Source: Kitasatospora fiedleri (GTDB lineage Bacteria; Actinomycetota; Actinomycetes; Streptomycetales; Streptomycetaceae). Taken from it: 64,000 bases of DNA. The DNA is taken from NCBI RefSeq assembly GCF_948472415.1, contig NZ_OX419519.1, forward strand, positions 4,092,001-4,156,000, in the 5' to 3' direction. A program made the position numbers and the translations under genes. The number at the start of each line of letters is the position of its first letter. Within the stretch, counting starts at the first letter, position 1. Of this stretch, positions 52,458-60,372 are shown piece by piece. Below the pieces are notes generated by a model, which was not told the origin of the DNA, did no database searches, and saw only the letters and a program-made list of their open reading frames with translations.

Positions 52458-52521
52458 CGCGCAAGCGGCCGACCTCCCCGTTTTCCGGCGCGGAACCGCC
52501 AGTGCTCCGTACAGTTGCCAC

Positions 52522-52953
52522 ATGTCCTCTGATGAACCCCCTGCGATGACCCAGCAACTGATGCTGGTCGAGTACCCATCAACCATGCGCCTGTCGCAGT
52601 CGAGCACCCCCGGAGGCCGCAGCTCTCTCGCGCGGAATGAAGAGAACGACCTCAAAACCCATGCGGTGCTCTTCCCCGCAGACGCCGAGATCGATCGGAT
52701 CAGAGCCGAAGGTGTCCAGGACGGCTACGCGGACGGTTCCCAGGTCGGCCTGGTAGTGGGTGCCGCCGTAGGTGTCGCGGTGACATACCTGGCGTTGAAG
52801 GCCGCTCCGCATGTCAAAAACCGGTTTGTCGAATTCAAGGCCAAGCTGGGGCGGAAGCCTGAGATTGCCGTCGAGACCCTTCCTGAAGAAGCTCGACCTG
52901 AGACCGGGGCGACTTGTAGTGGGAGCCGAGGCCCCGTCGCCACGATCGAGTAA
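52522..52953 (+). CDS. Hypothetical single-pass membrane protein
   Basis: The 143-residue protein is polar for about 75 residues, then has a hydrophobic segment (VGLVVGAAVGVAVTYLALKAA) and a basic tail. No domain is recognised. It lies between the HEPN and Abi_C-type genes in the defence segment and could be a membrane partner of one of them. Confidence 0.45.
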   Translation: MSSDEPPAMTQQLMLVEYPSTMRLSQSSTPGGRSSLARNEENDLKTHAVLFPADAEIDRIRAEGVQDGYADGSQVGLVVGAAVGVAVTYLALKAAPHVKNRFVEFKAKLGRKPEIAVETLPEEARPETGATCSGSRGPVATIE

Positions 52954-53079
52954 GTAACCCCTCAGCGGCCGACCGGCTAAGGATCTGAGACTTGCTGGGC
53001 AGGCTGACCGCGCCTGGAGCAGCAGCTGTTCTTGGGAAAAGACCGTGACGGCGTGGGGGTCTGCTCCTATCGTCAGTCC

Positions 53080-53940
53080 ATGACCGTCACCACACGGCGG
53101 GAGCTGGTGAGCCCCGCAACGCGCAACGCGTTCCGCTCTCTGGCCACGGACCTAACCATCCGGATCGTGGCAGAGCTGTGGGAGGATCACGGGTTTGCGC
53201 CCATTCCACCGAAGGAGCTGCGGTACCAGGACTCGGGGCAGCGGCGAACCGAGTTCATGCTGTACGCGGAGGGTGTGGACTGGAGTGATCCAAACCATGT
53301 TCGGCGCGCGCTTTTGGTCTTCGAGGACTTCATCCGTGCCTATCGGAGCCCGGACGATCAGGGGACACCGAAGTGGCTGGACGACATCAGAGTCCGCTTG
53401 GAGCGGGACGGCTTCGCCCTCGACGCTCAGGGAAGGATCTCCTGGTCCAACCCGCCGGTGCTGGTCCGCGACCTCAGCGCTCTGAGCGACGCTTCAGGTA
53501 TCACGATCGAGCTGGAGCGCATTCGGCGGGATCTGACCACTGACCCTCATGGGGCCATCGGTGCGGCCAAGCAGCTCATCGAAGCGACGGCGAAGACGGC
53601 TCTTCGGGAGCTGAACATCGAGGTCGACAAGAACGCCGTGCTGCCCGCTCTGATCAACGCAGTCCAGAAGGCGCTGAACCTCGATGCCGCCTCGGCTCCT
53701 GACGGACCCGACGGGAGCAAGTCCGTGAAGAAGATTCTTTCGGGGTCGGTGAATATCGCTATCGGTGTTGCCGAACTGCGCAACCAGGGCTTCGGCAGTG
53801 GTCATGGGCAGGCGAGTGCACCGTCCGGACTCGGAGTGCGCCACGCTCGCCTGACGGTCAATGCGGCTGTGACCTGGTGCGAGCTGATTCTCGACACGCT
53901 TTCGGACCCCGGTGCTCCGTGGCGTAGGGCCAAGGTCTGA
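53080..53940 (+). CDS. Abi_C-type abortive infection protein
   Basis: The 286-residue protein has a variable N-terminus (about 1-150) and a C-terminal domain reading DPHGAIGAAKQLIEATAKTAL, then LRNQGFGSGHG and VRHARLTVNAAVTWCELIL. This matches the Abi_C domain of abortive-infection proteins that arrest phage-infected cells. Mechanism in this family is unclear; the LRN...GHG motif suggests an RNase-like HEPN relative. No antitoxin is adjacent. Confidence 0.75.
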   Translation: MTVTTRRELVSPATRNAFRSLATDLTIRIVAELWEDHGFAPIPPKELRYQDSGQRRTEFMLYAEGVDWSDPNHVRRALLVFEDFIRAYRSPDDQGTPKWLDDIRVRLERDGFALDAQGRISWSNPPVLVRDLSALSDASGITIELERIRRDLTTDPHGAIGAAKQLIEATAKTALRELNIEVDKNAVLPALINAVQKALNLDAASAPDGPDGSKSVKKILSGSVNIAIGVAELRNQGFGSGHGQASAPSGLGVRHARLTVNAAVTWCELILDTLSDPGAPWRRAKV

Positions 53941-54029
53941 GCAGTCCCAAGGAGGATTGCCGTGAAGCTGGCCGACTGCTCCAGCGTCCTGAGAGCGCTG
54001 AACTTCTCTCCAGGAGGGCGTGTGGTGGG

Positions 54030-54617
54030 TCACGAGTCGCGAGCTCCCGTGCCTTCTCGACTCGGCAGTGAGCCCTTGGAAAGGTCATGCAGGAGCACGA
54101 CGCTCTCGTAGTTGGTCACGTCCCACCGCCAGGTGCTGATCGGGACGTATCCCCGTCGGCGGTACCAGGCGACCAAGTTGGCTGCCTCGGCTGAGGTGTC
54201 GATGACCACCGAGGTCGCCCCGAGAGCGGCGATCCGTTCCTCGGCCACTGTCAGCAGTCGCTGTCCGAGACCGGACCCCCGGTACGCAGGATCCACCGCC
54301 AGTTGCCAGAACGAGCCCGCTCCGACCGGAGCCGGGTACCCGTCCGGTACCTCGTACGGGGCCGTCAGCGTCACGGTTCCCACCAGCTCCGACCCCTGCA
54401 CGGCCAACCAGCACTCACCCTTTCCCAGGCGGCTGACTGTGTCCGCTACGGACTGGTAGGAGGCGAAGAAGACTCGCCCGGCAGCAGCGTGCTCGGCGTA
54501 GGCGCGGTGGAGCAGGCGCGTCAGGTCTTCGACGGAGTCGCTCCCGACGAAACGCCGCACCACAAGGGAGTCATGCACGGTGAGTGGTATCGCCGTACGA
54601 GCCGATGGTCTAGTCAC
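54030..54617 (-). CDS. GNAT family N-acetyltransferase
   Basis: The 195-residue protein has the acetyl-CoA loop YRGSGLGQRLL (RGxGxG/A) preceded by FWQLAVDP, and the later ANLVAWYRRRGYVPI of GNAT enzymes. The substrate is unknown; it may be an antibiotic, protein or tRNA amine. GTG 54617 is chosen because the upstream frame is poor; other starts exist. It is on the opposite strand from its island neighbours. Confidence 0.85.
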   Translation of the reverse strand: MTRPSARTAIPLTVHDSLVVRRFVGSDSVEDLTRLLHRAYAEHAAAGRVFFASYQSVADTVSRLGKGECWLAVQGSELVGTVTLTAPYEVPDGYPAPVGAGSFWQLAVDPAYRGSGLGQRLLTVAEERIAALGATSVVIDTSAEAANLVAWYRRRGYVPISTWRWDVTNYESVVLLHDLSKGSLPSREGTGARDS

Positions 54618-54736
54618 ATGATCAAGTGTCGGCCGGGCAGTGGCAGATCGCTTGTCGGGCGTCGGATCCTGGCAGCGCGGGAGGGCCTTGGCGTGGCCGG
54701 CCAAGAGGCGGTAGGTAGCGCGCCAGATGGGCGTTC

Positions 54737-54878
54737 CTGCATGAGTGATGCGTGAGCAGGCCCCGTGGTGGTACAGCCCCTTCGGCACCGGACAGGCCGC
54801 CACCGTGCGGGCCCGCACGGTGGGGAAATGACAGCAGGCAGGCGGCCCCAACCCACCGAATCACAAGCCAGGTCGGAC
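54737..54878. repeat. Decayed copy of the island right-end sequence
   Basis: About 142 bp align with 57155-57293, the sequence running into attR: both have tandem GCGTGAGC-like motifs, GCCGGACAGGCC-like and AATGACAGCA, then GCCAGGTCGGAC. The match ends at the att core, of which only GGTCGGAC remains here. It looks like an old attR junction inside the island. Confidence 0.65.
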
Positions 54879-54987
54879 ATACGTCACCGTCGGTCACCGG
54901 TTGAACGTGTACCGCTTCCGACTCGAGCCCGGCGAGGGCTACATCGCCCCCACCGGACTGCTGCCCCACGACGGCTCCACCGAATGA
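54868..54987 (+). pseudogene. C-terminal remnant of an unidentified gene
   Basis: Right after the decayed junction the plus strand reads TVGHRLNVYRFRLEPGEGYI, then APTGLLPHDGSTE and a stop. This looks like the conserved tail of a protein, without its body. The family is not recognised. It is consistent with an older insertion cutting a gene. Confidence 0.35.
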
Positions 54988-55160
54988 CCGACTTGTCGGG
55001 CTGTATCGACAAGGGATACAAGACCTCGTCCAAGGCGGGCCGATGGTGTCGATCTCCAGGAGGGTGGGCAGGTTGGCTACCCATTCGTTTCCTCGGCGCT
55101 CCATTCGCCCCGCGTATGGGTGATCCTCCGGCTGGCCGTCTGCCGAAGCCGTGTGCCCGC

Positions 55161-55463
55161 CTACTCTGCAAGATCGGCAGTGTCGTTGTTCCCGCGGGGT
55201 CTCGGGGCGCGTGCGGCCGAACCGTCGGCGATCCTATGACGGTCGTCGCACGAATCCGCTCGGAGCTCTCCTGCAGGACGGCTCAAGGACCGGGGAGGTG
55301 GTGACTCCTTCCGACCGGGCTTCCGCCACGTGCTGTGGAGCAGAGCCAGAGCCGAAGCCACTACGCTGATTTGTTCGGGGCGGACCCCCAGCGCGACCAA
55401 GGCGACCGCGGTGGCCAGGATGGACAGGAAGGCGATCAGGTCCACCAGACGGTGACCTCGCAT
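55161..55463 (-). CDS. Small membrane protein divergent from the NaeI-type gene
   Basis: The 100-residue protein has an N-terminal hydrophobic segment (LVDLIAFLSILATAVALVALG) and a second one (ISVVASALALLHS), then a polar tail. GGAG lies 8 bases before ATG 55463. It shares its promoter interval with the NaeI-type gene. The function is unknown. Confidence 0.5.
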   Translation of the reverse strand: MRGHRLVDLIAFLSILATAVALVALGVRPEQISVVASALALLHSTWRKPGRKESPPPRSLSRPAGELRADSCDDRHRIADGSAARAPRPRGNNDTADLAE

Positions 55464-55547
55464 CGGTGCTCTCCAGGTGCTTGGTTGAATCCCGCCGGCC
55501 GTGTGCGGGTGTGCTGCACCAGCATCCGGGAAGGACTTGCCCGGAGC

Positions 55548-55604
55548 CATTTGATAGATTTGTACATACGATCAAAGCATGTACTAAGCAATCAAATGGG
55601 GGAG
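55548..55604 (+). promoter_or_regulatory. AT-rich promoter/operator of the HTH-NaeI gene
   Basis: TTTGTA (55559-55564) and TACTAA (55582-55587), 17 bases apart, form a likely promoter. Over it lie nested inverted repeats, CATTTGAT (55548-55555) with ATCAAATG (55591-55598) and GTACAT (55562-55567) with ATGTAC (55579-55584), and a third ATCAAA at 55571-55576. The 6-mers are spaced about two helical turns. GGGGGAG at 55598-55604 is the ribosome site. Confidence 0.55.
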
Positions 55605-55606
55605 TT

Positions 55607-57136
55607 TTGGCACCACCCGGGCGACGTCGGGGCCGGCCTTGGGCGCCGTTGACAGCAGACCTGGACGCCGACACGACCGAGCTCCTACGGGTTCTGCGGG
55701 AACTCGTTGACCGCAGTGGGATCGGTCTCAGGGGCCTCAGCGCGGCGCTAAGGCCCGAGCACTTCAAGGGTGCCGAGCCACCGCGCTACTACGCGGTGTC
55801 CCGCTGCTTGACGGGGGACGGCATCGGTAACGCAGGCCCGCTCATCTCGGCCATCGTCGAGATCTGTGCGACGCCAGAGGAGCGGGAGGCGAAGGCGGCA
55901 CAAGTCGAGCGCCTGAAGGTCGCCTCCCGTGCCGCGTCCCAGACCCGTCGCAAGGCGCCCAAAGCGCCTGCCGCGAAGGCGACCCGGTCATGGGAGGCCG
56001 CCGAACTGGAGGCCGCCCGAAGCCGCATCATCGAGCTTCACGAGGAGCTGGCGGCTGCGCGCAGGCGTGCCGAGGAGAGCGAGCGCTCGCTGGCCCTGCT
56101 GCTCGGCATGTTCGGACGTCCGTGGGGCGTTTCGGCAGACGGGTTCAACCCCCAAGCCGTTCCGCAGACTGACGCCCAGGATCCTCCGCCCAAGCGGCCA
56201 CACGCTTTCGAAGCGGGTCTCGACGTGCCAGTTCTGACCCGCTCCCGGTCAGAGGCCGCTCGGATCGAGACGGTCGCTGCAGAGCTGCGCGCACTCGACC
56301 CCAGGGGCGAGCGGATTGCCGGGGCGCTGCGCACTGCCATGGACGAGATTCTCGACGGTCAGCACACCGGTCGCTATCAGCTGTCTCAGCTTCATCGAAG
56401 TGAGAAGAGCTACCTCGGCACCAAGGTCGAGATCGTCCTGGCGAACGCCCTGGGCCTCGAACCCGGAGAACAAATGGATCTCTCCGTAGCTGGCTGCGAG
56501 GTCGACCTGAAGTTCACGATGGGTCGCCACTGGCTATTCGGAGCCGAGCAGGTCGGCCAGGTGTGCCTGCTGCTTCAGCTGGACGAGGCCCGGTCCGAAT
56601 GGAGTGCCGGCCTGCTCCTAGTAGAGGAAGACCTGCTGCTTCCGGGAGCGAATCGAGACGGTAAGCGGCCCCTCTCTCGCCCCGGGCGTGAGTCCATCCA
56701 GTGGCTGTTCCACCGAATGGCACTGCCACACAACACTCTGCTCGGCCTCGCCCCGGGCCAGGTGGCTGCCATTCTGTCCTACCGGTCTGCCCAGGAGCGG
56801 GTGGTGGAGCTGTTGCGCACGGCACAGCACCGGCGGATCAACCCCGCGTCGATGGCCACCGTGGCAATGCAGCCGGACTACATGAAGCGGGTGCGGGACG
56901 TTCGCCCCCGGCTGGCCCAGGAAGGCATCGTCGTACTCACGCGGCACCACCAGCAGTCGGCTCTGGCCCTGGGGCTGCCAGTTCCCGAGGGCGGGGAGGT
57001 TGTTACCGCCAGGCTCGCCCCGATTGGAGAGGGCGAGCCCGACGCCGGGTCCATCGAGCTCGACGGCAGCCGCTGGGCGCTCGCCCGTCCAGGAGACCCA
57101 GTGGTGCCACTGCCGGGTCCTCCCCAGGCACACTGA
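55607..57136 (+). CDS. NaeI-type restriction endonuclease with HTH/coiled-coil N-terminus
   Basis: The protein is 509 residues from TTG 55607, which is closest to the GGGGGAG ribosome site. Residues about 20-75 form an HTH-like region (ELLRVLRELVDRSGIGLRGL), followed by a Lys/Ala linker and a helical coiled-coil (RSRIIELHEELAAARRRA). The NaeI domain begins near 235: E275, D291, D300 and K302 keep the exact spacing of NaeI E70, D86, D95 and K97. SAQERVVELLRTAQHRRI and PDYMKRVRDVRPRLAQEG belong to its DNA-binding Topo-like half. NaeI is about 317 residues, so some 200 residues are an added N-terminus. No cognate methyltransferase is in the window. Confidence 0.88.
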   Translation: MAPPGRRRGRPWAPLTADLDADTTELLRVLRELVDRSGIGLRGLSAALRPEHFKGAEPPRYYAVSRCLTGDGIGNAGPLISAIVEICATPEEREAKAAQVERLKVASRAASQTRRKAPKAPAAKATRSWEAAELEAARSRIIELHEELAAARRRAEESERSLALLLGMFGRPWGVSADGFNPQAVPQTDAQDPPPKRPHAFEAGLDVPVLTRSRSEAARIETVAAELRALDPRGERIAGALRTAMDEILDGQHTGRYQLSQLHRSEKSYLGTKVEIVLANALGLEPGEQMDLSVAGCEVDLKFTMGRHWLFGAEQVGQVCLLLQLDEARSEWSAGLLLVEEDLLLPGANRDGKRPLSRPGRESIQWLFHRMALPHNTLLGLAPGQVAAILSYRSAQERVVELLRTAQHRRINPASMATVAMQPDYMKRVRDVRPRLAQEGIVVLTRHHQQSALALGLPVPEGGEVVTARLAPIGEGEPDAGSIELDGSRWALARPGDPVVPLPGPPQAH

Positions 57137-57152
57137 GCGCCCTACAGGATCG

Positions 57153-57182
57153 ATCTGCGTGAGCGATGCGTGAGCGGACTGC
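57153..57182 (+). repeat. Right arm-type repeats of the island
   Basis: Two overlapping copies of the GCGTGAGC motif in tandem (ATCTGCGTGAGCG, then ATGCGTGAGCGGACTGC), 105 bp inside attR. The left end has the combined form at 42793-42811. Confidence 0.7.
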
Positions 57183-57288
57183 GTGGCACAGCCGGTCCGA
57201 CGCCGGACAGGCCATCACTGCGGGGGCCCGTACGCTGCAGAAATGACAGCACGTAGGCGGTCCCAACCCATCGAATCACGAACCAGGT

Positions 57289-57336
57289 CGGACTTTTAAT
57301 CCGTAGGTTCAGGGTTCGAACCCCTGGCGGCCCACC
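57289..57336 (+). repeat. attR: tRNA-Lys 3' part (48-bp direct repeat, right copy)
   Basis: It is identical to 42658-42705. It lacks the tRNA 5' part, so it is not a functional tRNA. The bases to its left belong to the island and those to its right are the original tRNA downstream sequence with its terminator. Confidence 0.95.
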
Positions 57337-57343
57337 CGACTTG

Positions 57344-57374
57344 AGGCCAGGTCAGACACCGTCTGACCTGGCCT
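57344..57374 (+). terminator. Original tRNA-Lys terminator, displaced by the island
   Basis: A 14-bp stem (57344-57357 with 57361-57374) has loop ACC and is followed by TCTTC, a few bases after attR. The remaining stretch to 57703 contains no convincing gene. Confidence 0.8.
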
Positions 57375-57703
57375 TCTTCGTGCCCGGAGCGGTTCGGGGC
57401 CCGCTCGGTCCTCTCGAAGTGGTGCCTGGAATGCCTGAATTATGGACCGCTGCGGGGACGGTGCGGGGACGACGCCCCCGATCGCCCCCTCGGACCCCCT
57501 TTCCACCCACGCCCGCCCCCGTCCAGCCGGGCCCATCTGCGGGCCTGGACATCACTCCGCGTGAGGTTGGGACGAGGGGAACCGCAGTCGGTAGGGCCGG
57601 GGTTGGAGCACAATGGGTGGGCCGCTGGCCGATCGTCGATGTGCGGGCCGTGGAGCAGACTTGTATCTTGCTCGGCTGGTCCACAGGAGTCTTCCAGTTC
57701 CGG

Positions 57704-59023
57704 TCAGGTCGACCGGGCTGTGGTCGGTGTGGGGCTGTCGGTGCCGGCTACGGGGAGGCGCAGGGCGAGGAGGGCGACGTCGTCGGTGGTGTCGGCGGCG
57801 AGGCCGGTGAGGAGTTCGTCGAGGAGGGTGTCGGGGTCTTCGCGGGCGAGGGCGGCGGCGTGCTGGCGCAGGCGGGTGAAGCCGTGGTCGATGTTCTCGC
57901 CGCGGCGCTCGATCAGGCCGTCGGTGTAGAGCAGGAGGGTGGAGCCGGCGGGCAGGGTCTCGGTGGCGTTGGTGCGGGGCAGGCGGGTGGTGACGCCCAG
58001 GAGGTGGCTGCGGCCGCCGTCGAGGTAGCGGGTGTCGCCGTCGGGGGTGACCAGCAGGGGCGGGGGGTGGCCGGCGACGGCGTACTCGAGTTTCCAGGGG
58101 CCGCCCTCGGGGCCTTCGAGGATGGCGTAGACGCAGGTGGCGGTGGTGCCTGGGTAGAGGGTCTGCTGGGCGAGGTCCATGCGCTGCAGGATCTTGTCGG
58201 CGGGTTCCTGGCGGTCGCAGGCGATGCCGCGCAGCATGTTGCGCAGCTGGCTCATGGTGACGGCGGCCTTGAGGTCGTGGCCGGTGACGTCGCCGATGAT
58301 CAGGGTGGTGTGGCCGGTGGGCAGCACGAAGCTGTCGTACCAGTCGCCGCCGACCTCGGCGGTGGCGTGCGAGGGGGTGTAGCGGGCGGCCATCTGCAGG
58401 CCGTTGGTGGTGGGCAGGTCGGGGAGCAGGGAGCGCTGGAGGCGTTCGGCGATGCTGCGGGTCTCGCGGTGCAGGCGGGCGTTCTCGACGGCGAGGCCGA
58501 CGCGGTGGGCCAGGTCCTCGATCAGCGGCAGGTCCTGCTCGGTGAACGAGGGGTGCTGCGCGGTGCGGGTGAGGGTCAGGGCGCCGAGGACCTCCCGGTG
58601 GGCGCGCAGCGGCGCGAGGACGGCGCTGGCGGCGCCGGTCAGCAGGTCGGCCTGTTCCTCGTCCCACGGGTCGGCGTCGTCGGGGGCGAGGTCGGCGCCG
58701 GTCAGCAGCAGGGGACCGGCGCCGCGCAGCACGCGGGCCAGCGGGCCGGCGGCCGAGGCCGGTGGCTCGGTCAGCAGTACCAGTTCCTCGCGCGGCGGCG
58801 GGCTGGTGGGGGTGCGGGTGACGCAGACGCGCTCGATGCGGCCCTTGGCGGTCAGCAGGTCGATGGCGCACCAGTCGCCCAGCCGGCGCGCCGCGATCCG
58901 CGCCACCCGGCGCAGGCCCTCGGTGGCGTCCAGGGTTCCGGCCAGGGCCGTGTTGACGTCGGCCAGCACCGTCAGCCGGTCCAGTGCCTGCTGCAACACC
59001 GCGTCCACGTCGTAGTCGTCCAC
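57704..59023 (-). CDS. GAF-SpoIIE (PP2C-type) phosphatase
   Basis: The 439-residue protein has an N-terminal helical region and GAF-like sensor (about 45-200, APLRAHREVLGALTL), then a C-terminal SpoIIE phosphatase: VGGDWYDSFVLPTG, GDVTGHDLKAA, AGHPPPLL and LLYTDGLIER. Such phosphatases dephosphorylate STAS anti-anti-sigma factors. GTG 59023 follows GGAAGG. It faces the RsbW/STAS genes of the same cluster. Confidence 0.9.
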   Translation of the reverse strand: MDDYDVDAVLQQALDRLTVLADVNTALAGTLDATEGLRRVARIAARRLGDWCAIDLLTAKGRIERVCVTRTPTSPPPREELVLLTEPPASAAGPLARVLRGAGPLLLTGADLAPDDADPWDEEQADLLTGAASAVLAPLRAHREVLGALTLTRTAQHPSFTEQDLPLIEDLAHRVGLAVENARLHRETRSIAERLQRSLLPDLPTTNGLQMAARYTPSHATAEVGGDWYDSFVLPTGHTTLIIGDVTGHDLKAAVTMSQLRNMLRGIACDRQEPADKILQRMDLAQQTLYPGTTATCVYAILEGPEGGPWKLEYAVAGHPPPLLVTPDGDTRYLDGGRSHLLGVTTRLPRTNATETLPAGSTLLLYTDGLIERRGENIDHGFTRLRQHAAALAREDPDTLLDELLTGLAADTTDDVALLALRLPVAGTDSPTPTTARST

Positions 59024-59240
59024 CCCCACGCCTTCCCCCGATCGACCGGTCCGAGCACAGCCGCGGCCCGGATGCCGTCGCCCGGCCCAGCGATCCGCCC
59101 CCGCGACCACCGCCGGGCGGTCGGCGCGGTCGAGAAACCCGGCCGAGGGAGAGTGGACAGGGAGGGTTGGGGCAGTCGCCGTGTCAGCACCCTCCTCCCT
59201 TTTGTGCCGTCAGGCCGCGCACCGATCCGAGGTCACCGTC

Positions 59241-59672
59241 ATGCCGCACCCCGCCCCGCATCCGCCCGCGGACAGCAGCCGGGAGGAACGTGTACGGGCG
59301 ACCGGCGTACCGGTGTGGACGGCGGGGCGGGCGCGGGAGGCGGTGAGCCGGGCGCTGGCGGGCACGGCGGGGGCGATGACGGACCGGGAGGCCGATGCGC
59401 GGCTGGTGGTCACCGAGCTGGTCACCAACGCGATCTGCCACGCGGGCGGCGTCACGGGCTTCGAGGTGCGGGTCGAGGACGGGGGTTCGCGGTTGCGGAT
59501 CAGCGTCGAGGACGCGGACGGCCGCCACCCGCACGGCGACTTCGCGGCGCTGCGCGACCCGTCACGCCCGGGCGGCCGGGGCTGGCCCATCGTGCAGCTG
59601 CTCACGGACGTCTGCGAGGTGCGCCCGCTGCCGGGCGGCGGCAAGCGTGTCAGCGCCACCCTGGCCCTGTAG
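59241..59672 (+). CDS. RsbW-type ATP-binding anti-sigma factor
   Basis: The 143-residue GHKL kinase has VVTELVTNAICHAGG (N-box, with Asn) and GGRGWPIVQLLTD (G-box). RsbW-type proteins bind and inhibit sigma factors and phosphorylate STAS antagonists. ATG 59241 is chosen; an earlier GTG 59181 is possible. Confidence 0.86.
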   Translation: MPHPAPHPPADSSREERVRATGVPVWTAGRAREAVSRALAGTAGAMTDREADARLVVTELVTNAICHAGGVTGFEVRVEDGGSRLRISVEDADGRHPHGDFAALRDPSRPGGRGWPIVQLLTDVCEVRPLPGGGKRVSATLAL

Positions 59673-59811
59673 AGCCCTCACACAAGGCGGCCCGGCACCC
59701 GGTCCGCGCCGGTACGCCCGCACCGGGGCGCGTACGATGCGGGGGACCGGCCGTGCGCGAGGCCGACCCCGAGGAAGACGCAAGAGCCGGGACGAGCGGG
59801 AGGCGACGGGC

Positions 59812-60240
59812 GTGGCGCACGGCGCGGAGCAGCACTGGCGCATCGCGTTCGGCCCGGACGTGAAGCGGCCGGTGACGTGGGGGATGGCCCGTCTGCGCGA
59901 GGTGCTGGACACGCTGCCCGCCACCGCGCTCAAGGGCGACCGCTACCGCGAGAACGTGCTGCTGGTGGCGTGCGAGCTGCTGGCCAACGCCCAGCGGCAC
60001 ACCCCCGGCCCGACCGCCTTGGATGTGCGCGCCGAGGACTCCGGGATGCCCGGCCCGGCGCGGATGACGGTGGCGGTGACGGACTCGGGCACCGGCATGC
60101 CGGTGGTGCGGCCCTGGCGGCCGGAGCAGCCCAACGGCCACGGGATGCACATCGTGCAGCGCCTCGCCCAGAAGTGGGGCGTGGAACCCCTCCCGGGCGG
60201 CAAGACCGTGTGGGTCCTGCTGAGCGCCCCCGAATCCTGA
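59812..60240 (+). CDS. RsbW-type ATP-binding protein
   Basis: A second GHKL domain protein of 142 residues, with LLVACELLANAQRHTPGP (N-box) and NGHGMHIVQRLAQKWG (G-box). GGGAGG precedes GTG 59812. It is one of two RsbW-like proteins here, perhaps for two different sigma factors or STAS partners. Confidence 0.85.
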   Translation: MAHGAEQHWRIAFGPDVKRPVTWGMARLREVLDTLPATALKGDRYRENVLLVACELLANAQRHTPGPTALDVRAEDSGMPGPARMTVAVTDSGTGMPVVRPWRPEQPNGHGMHIVQRLAQKWGVEPLPGGKTVWVLLSAPES

Positions 60241-60372
60241 CACCGGCACGAGTCGGCGGTGCCCCGCCTGCCGCAGCGGCCGGATTCGATTCCACCGCCC
60301 GTCACCACCGGGTTCCCGTCCCCTATTGTTTGTCACGACGCAACGGTTCTCAGGGAAGGCGAAGGGGTGGCC

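Larger units (their letters stand above)
42658..57336. mobile_element. Genomic island integrated in tRNA-Lys (about 14.6 kb)
   Basis: The island is bounded by 48-bp identical direct repeats, attL 42658-42705 inside the tRNA and attR 57289-57336. Inside it, the 16-mer TGCGTGAGCGGACTGC occurs about 90 bp inside each end, as expected for integrase or excisionase arm sites. No integrase, excisionase, replication or transfer gene is seen, so the element is probably degenerate or moved in trans. Several cargo genes (51.8-57.1 kb) use visibly more AT-rich codons than the flanking genes. Cargo is a small-molecule operon with an AlaRS, and HEPN, Abi_C and NaeI-type defence genes. Confidence 0.9.

Noticed and set aside
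54622..55104. 160-residue minus-strand frame next to the GNAT gene
   Set aside because: Its sequence lacks any domain, overlaps the decayed att repeat and the remnant tail on the other strand, and has no good start, so it is probably not a gene.
42706..57288. An integrase or excisionase gene in the island
   Set aside because: None of the open frames shows a tyrosine- or serine-recombinase motif; a very diverged small Xis cannot be excluded.
57289..57336. A second tRNA-Lys gene
   Set aside because: Only the anticodon stem, T-arm and acceptor 3' part are present; the 5' acceptor and D-arm are missing, as expected for an attR.
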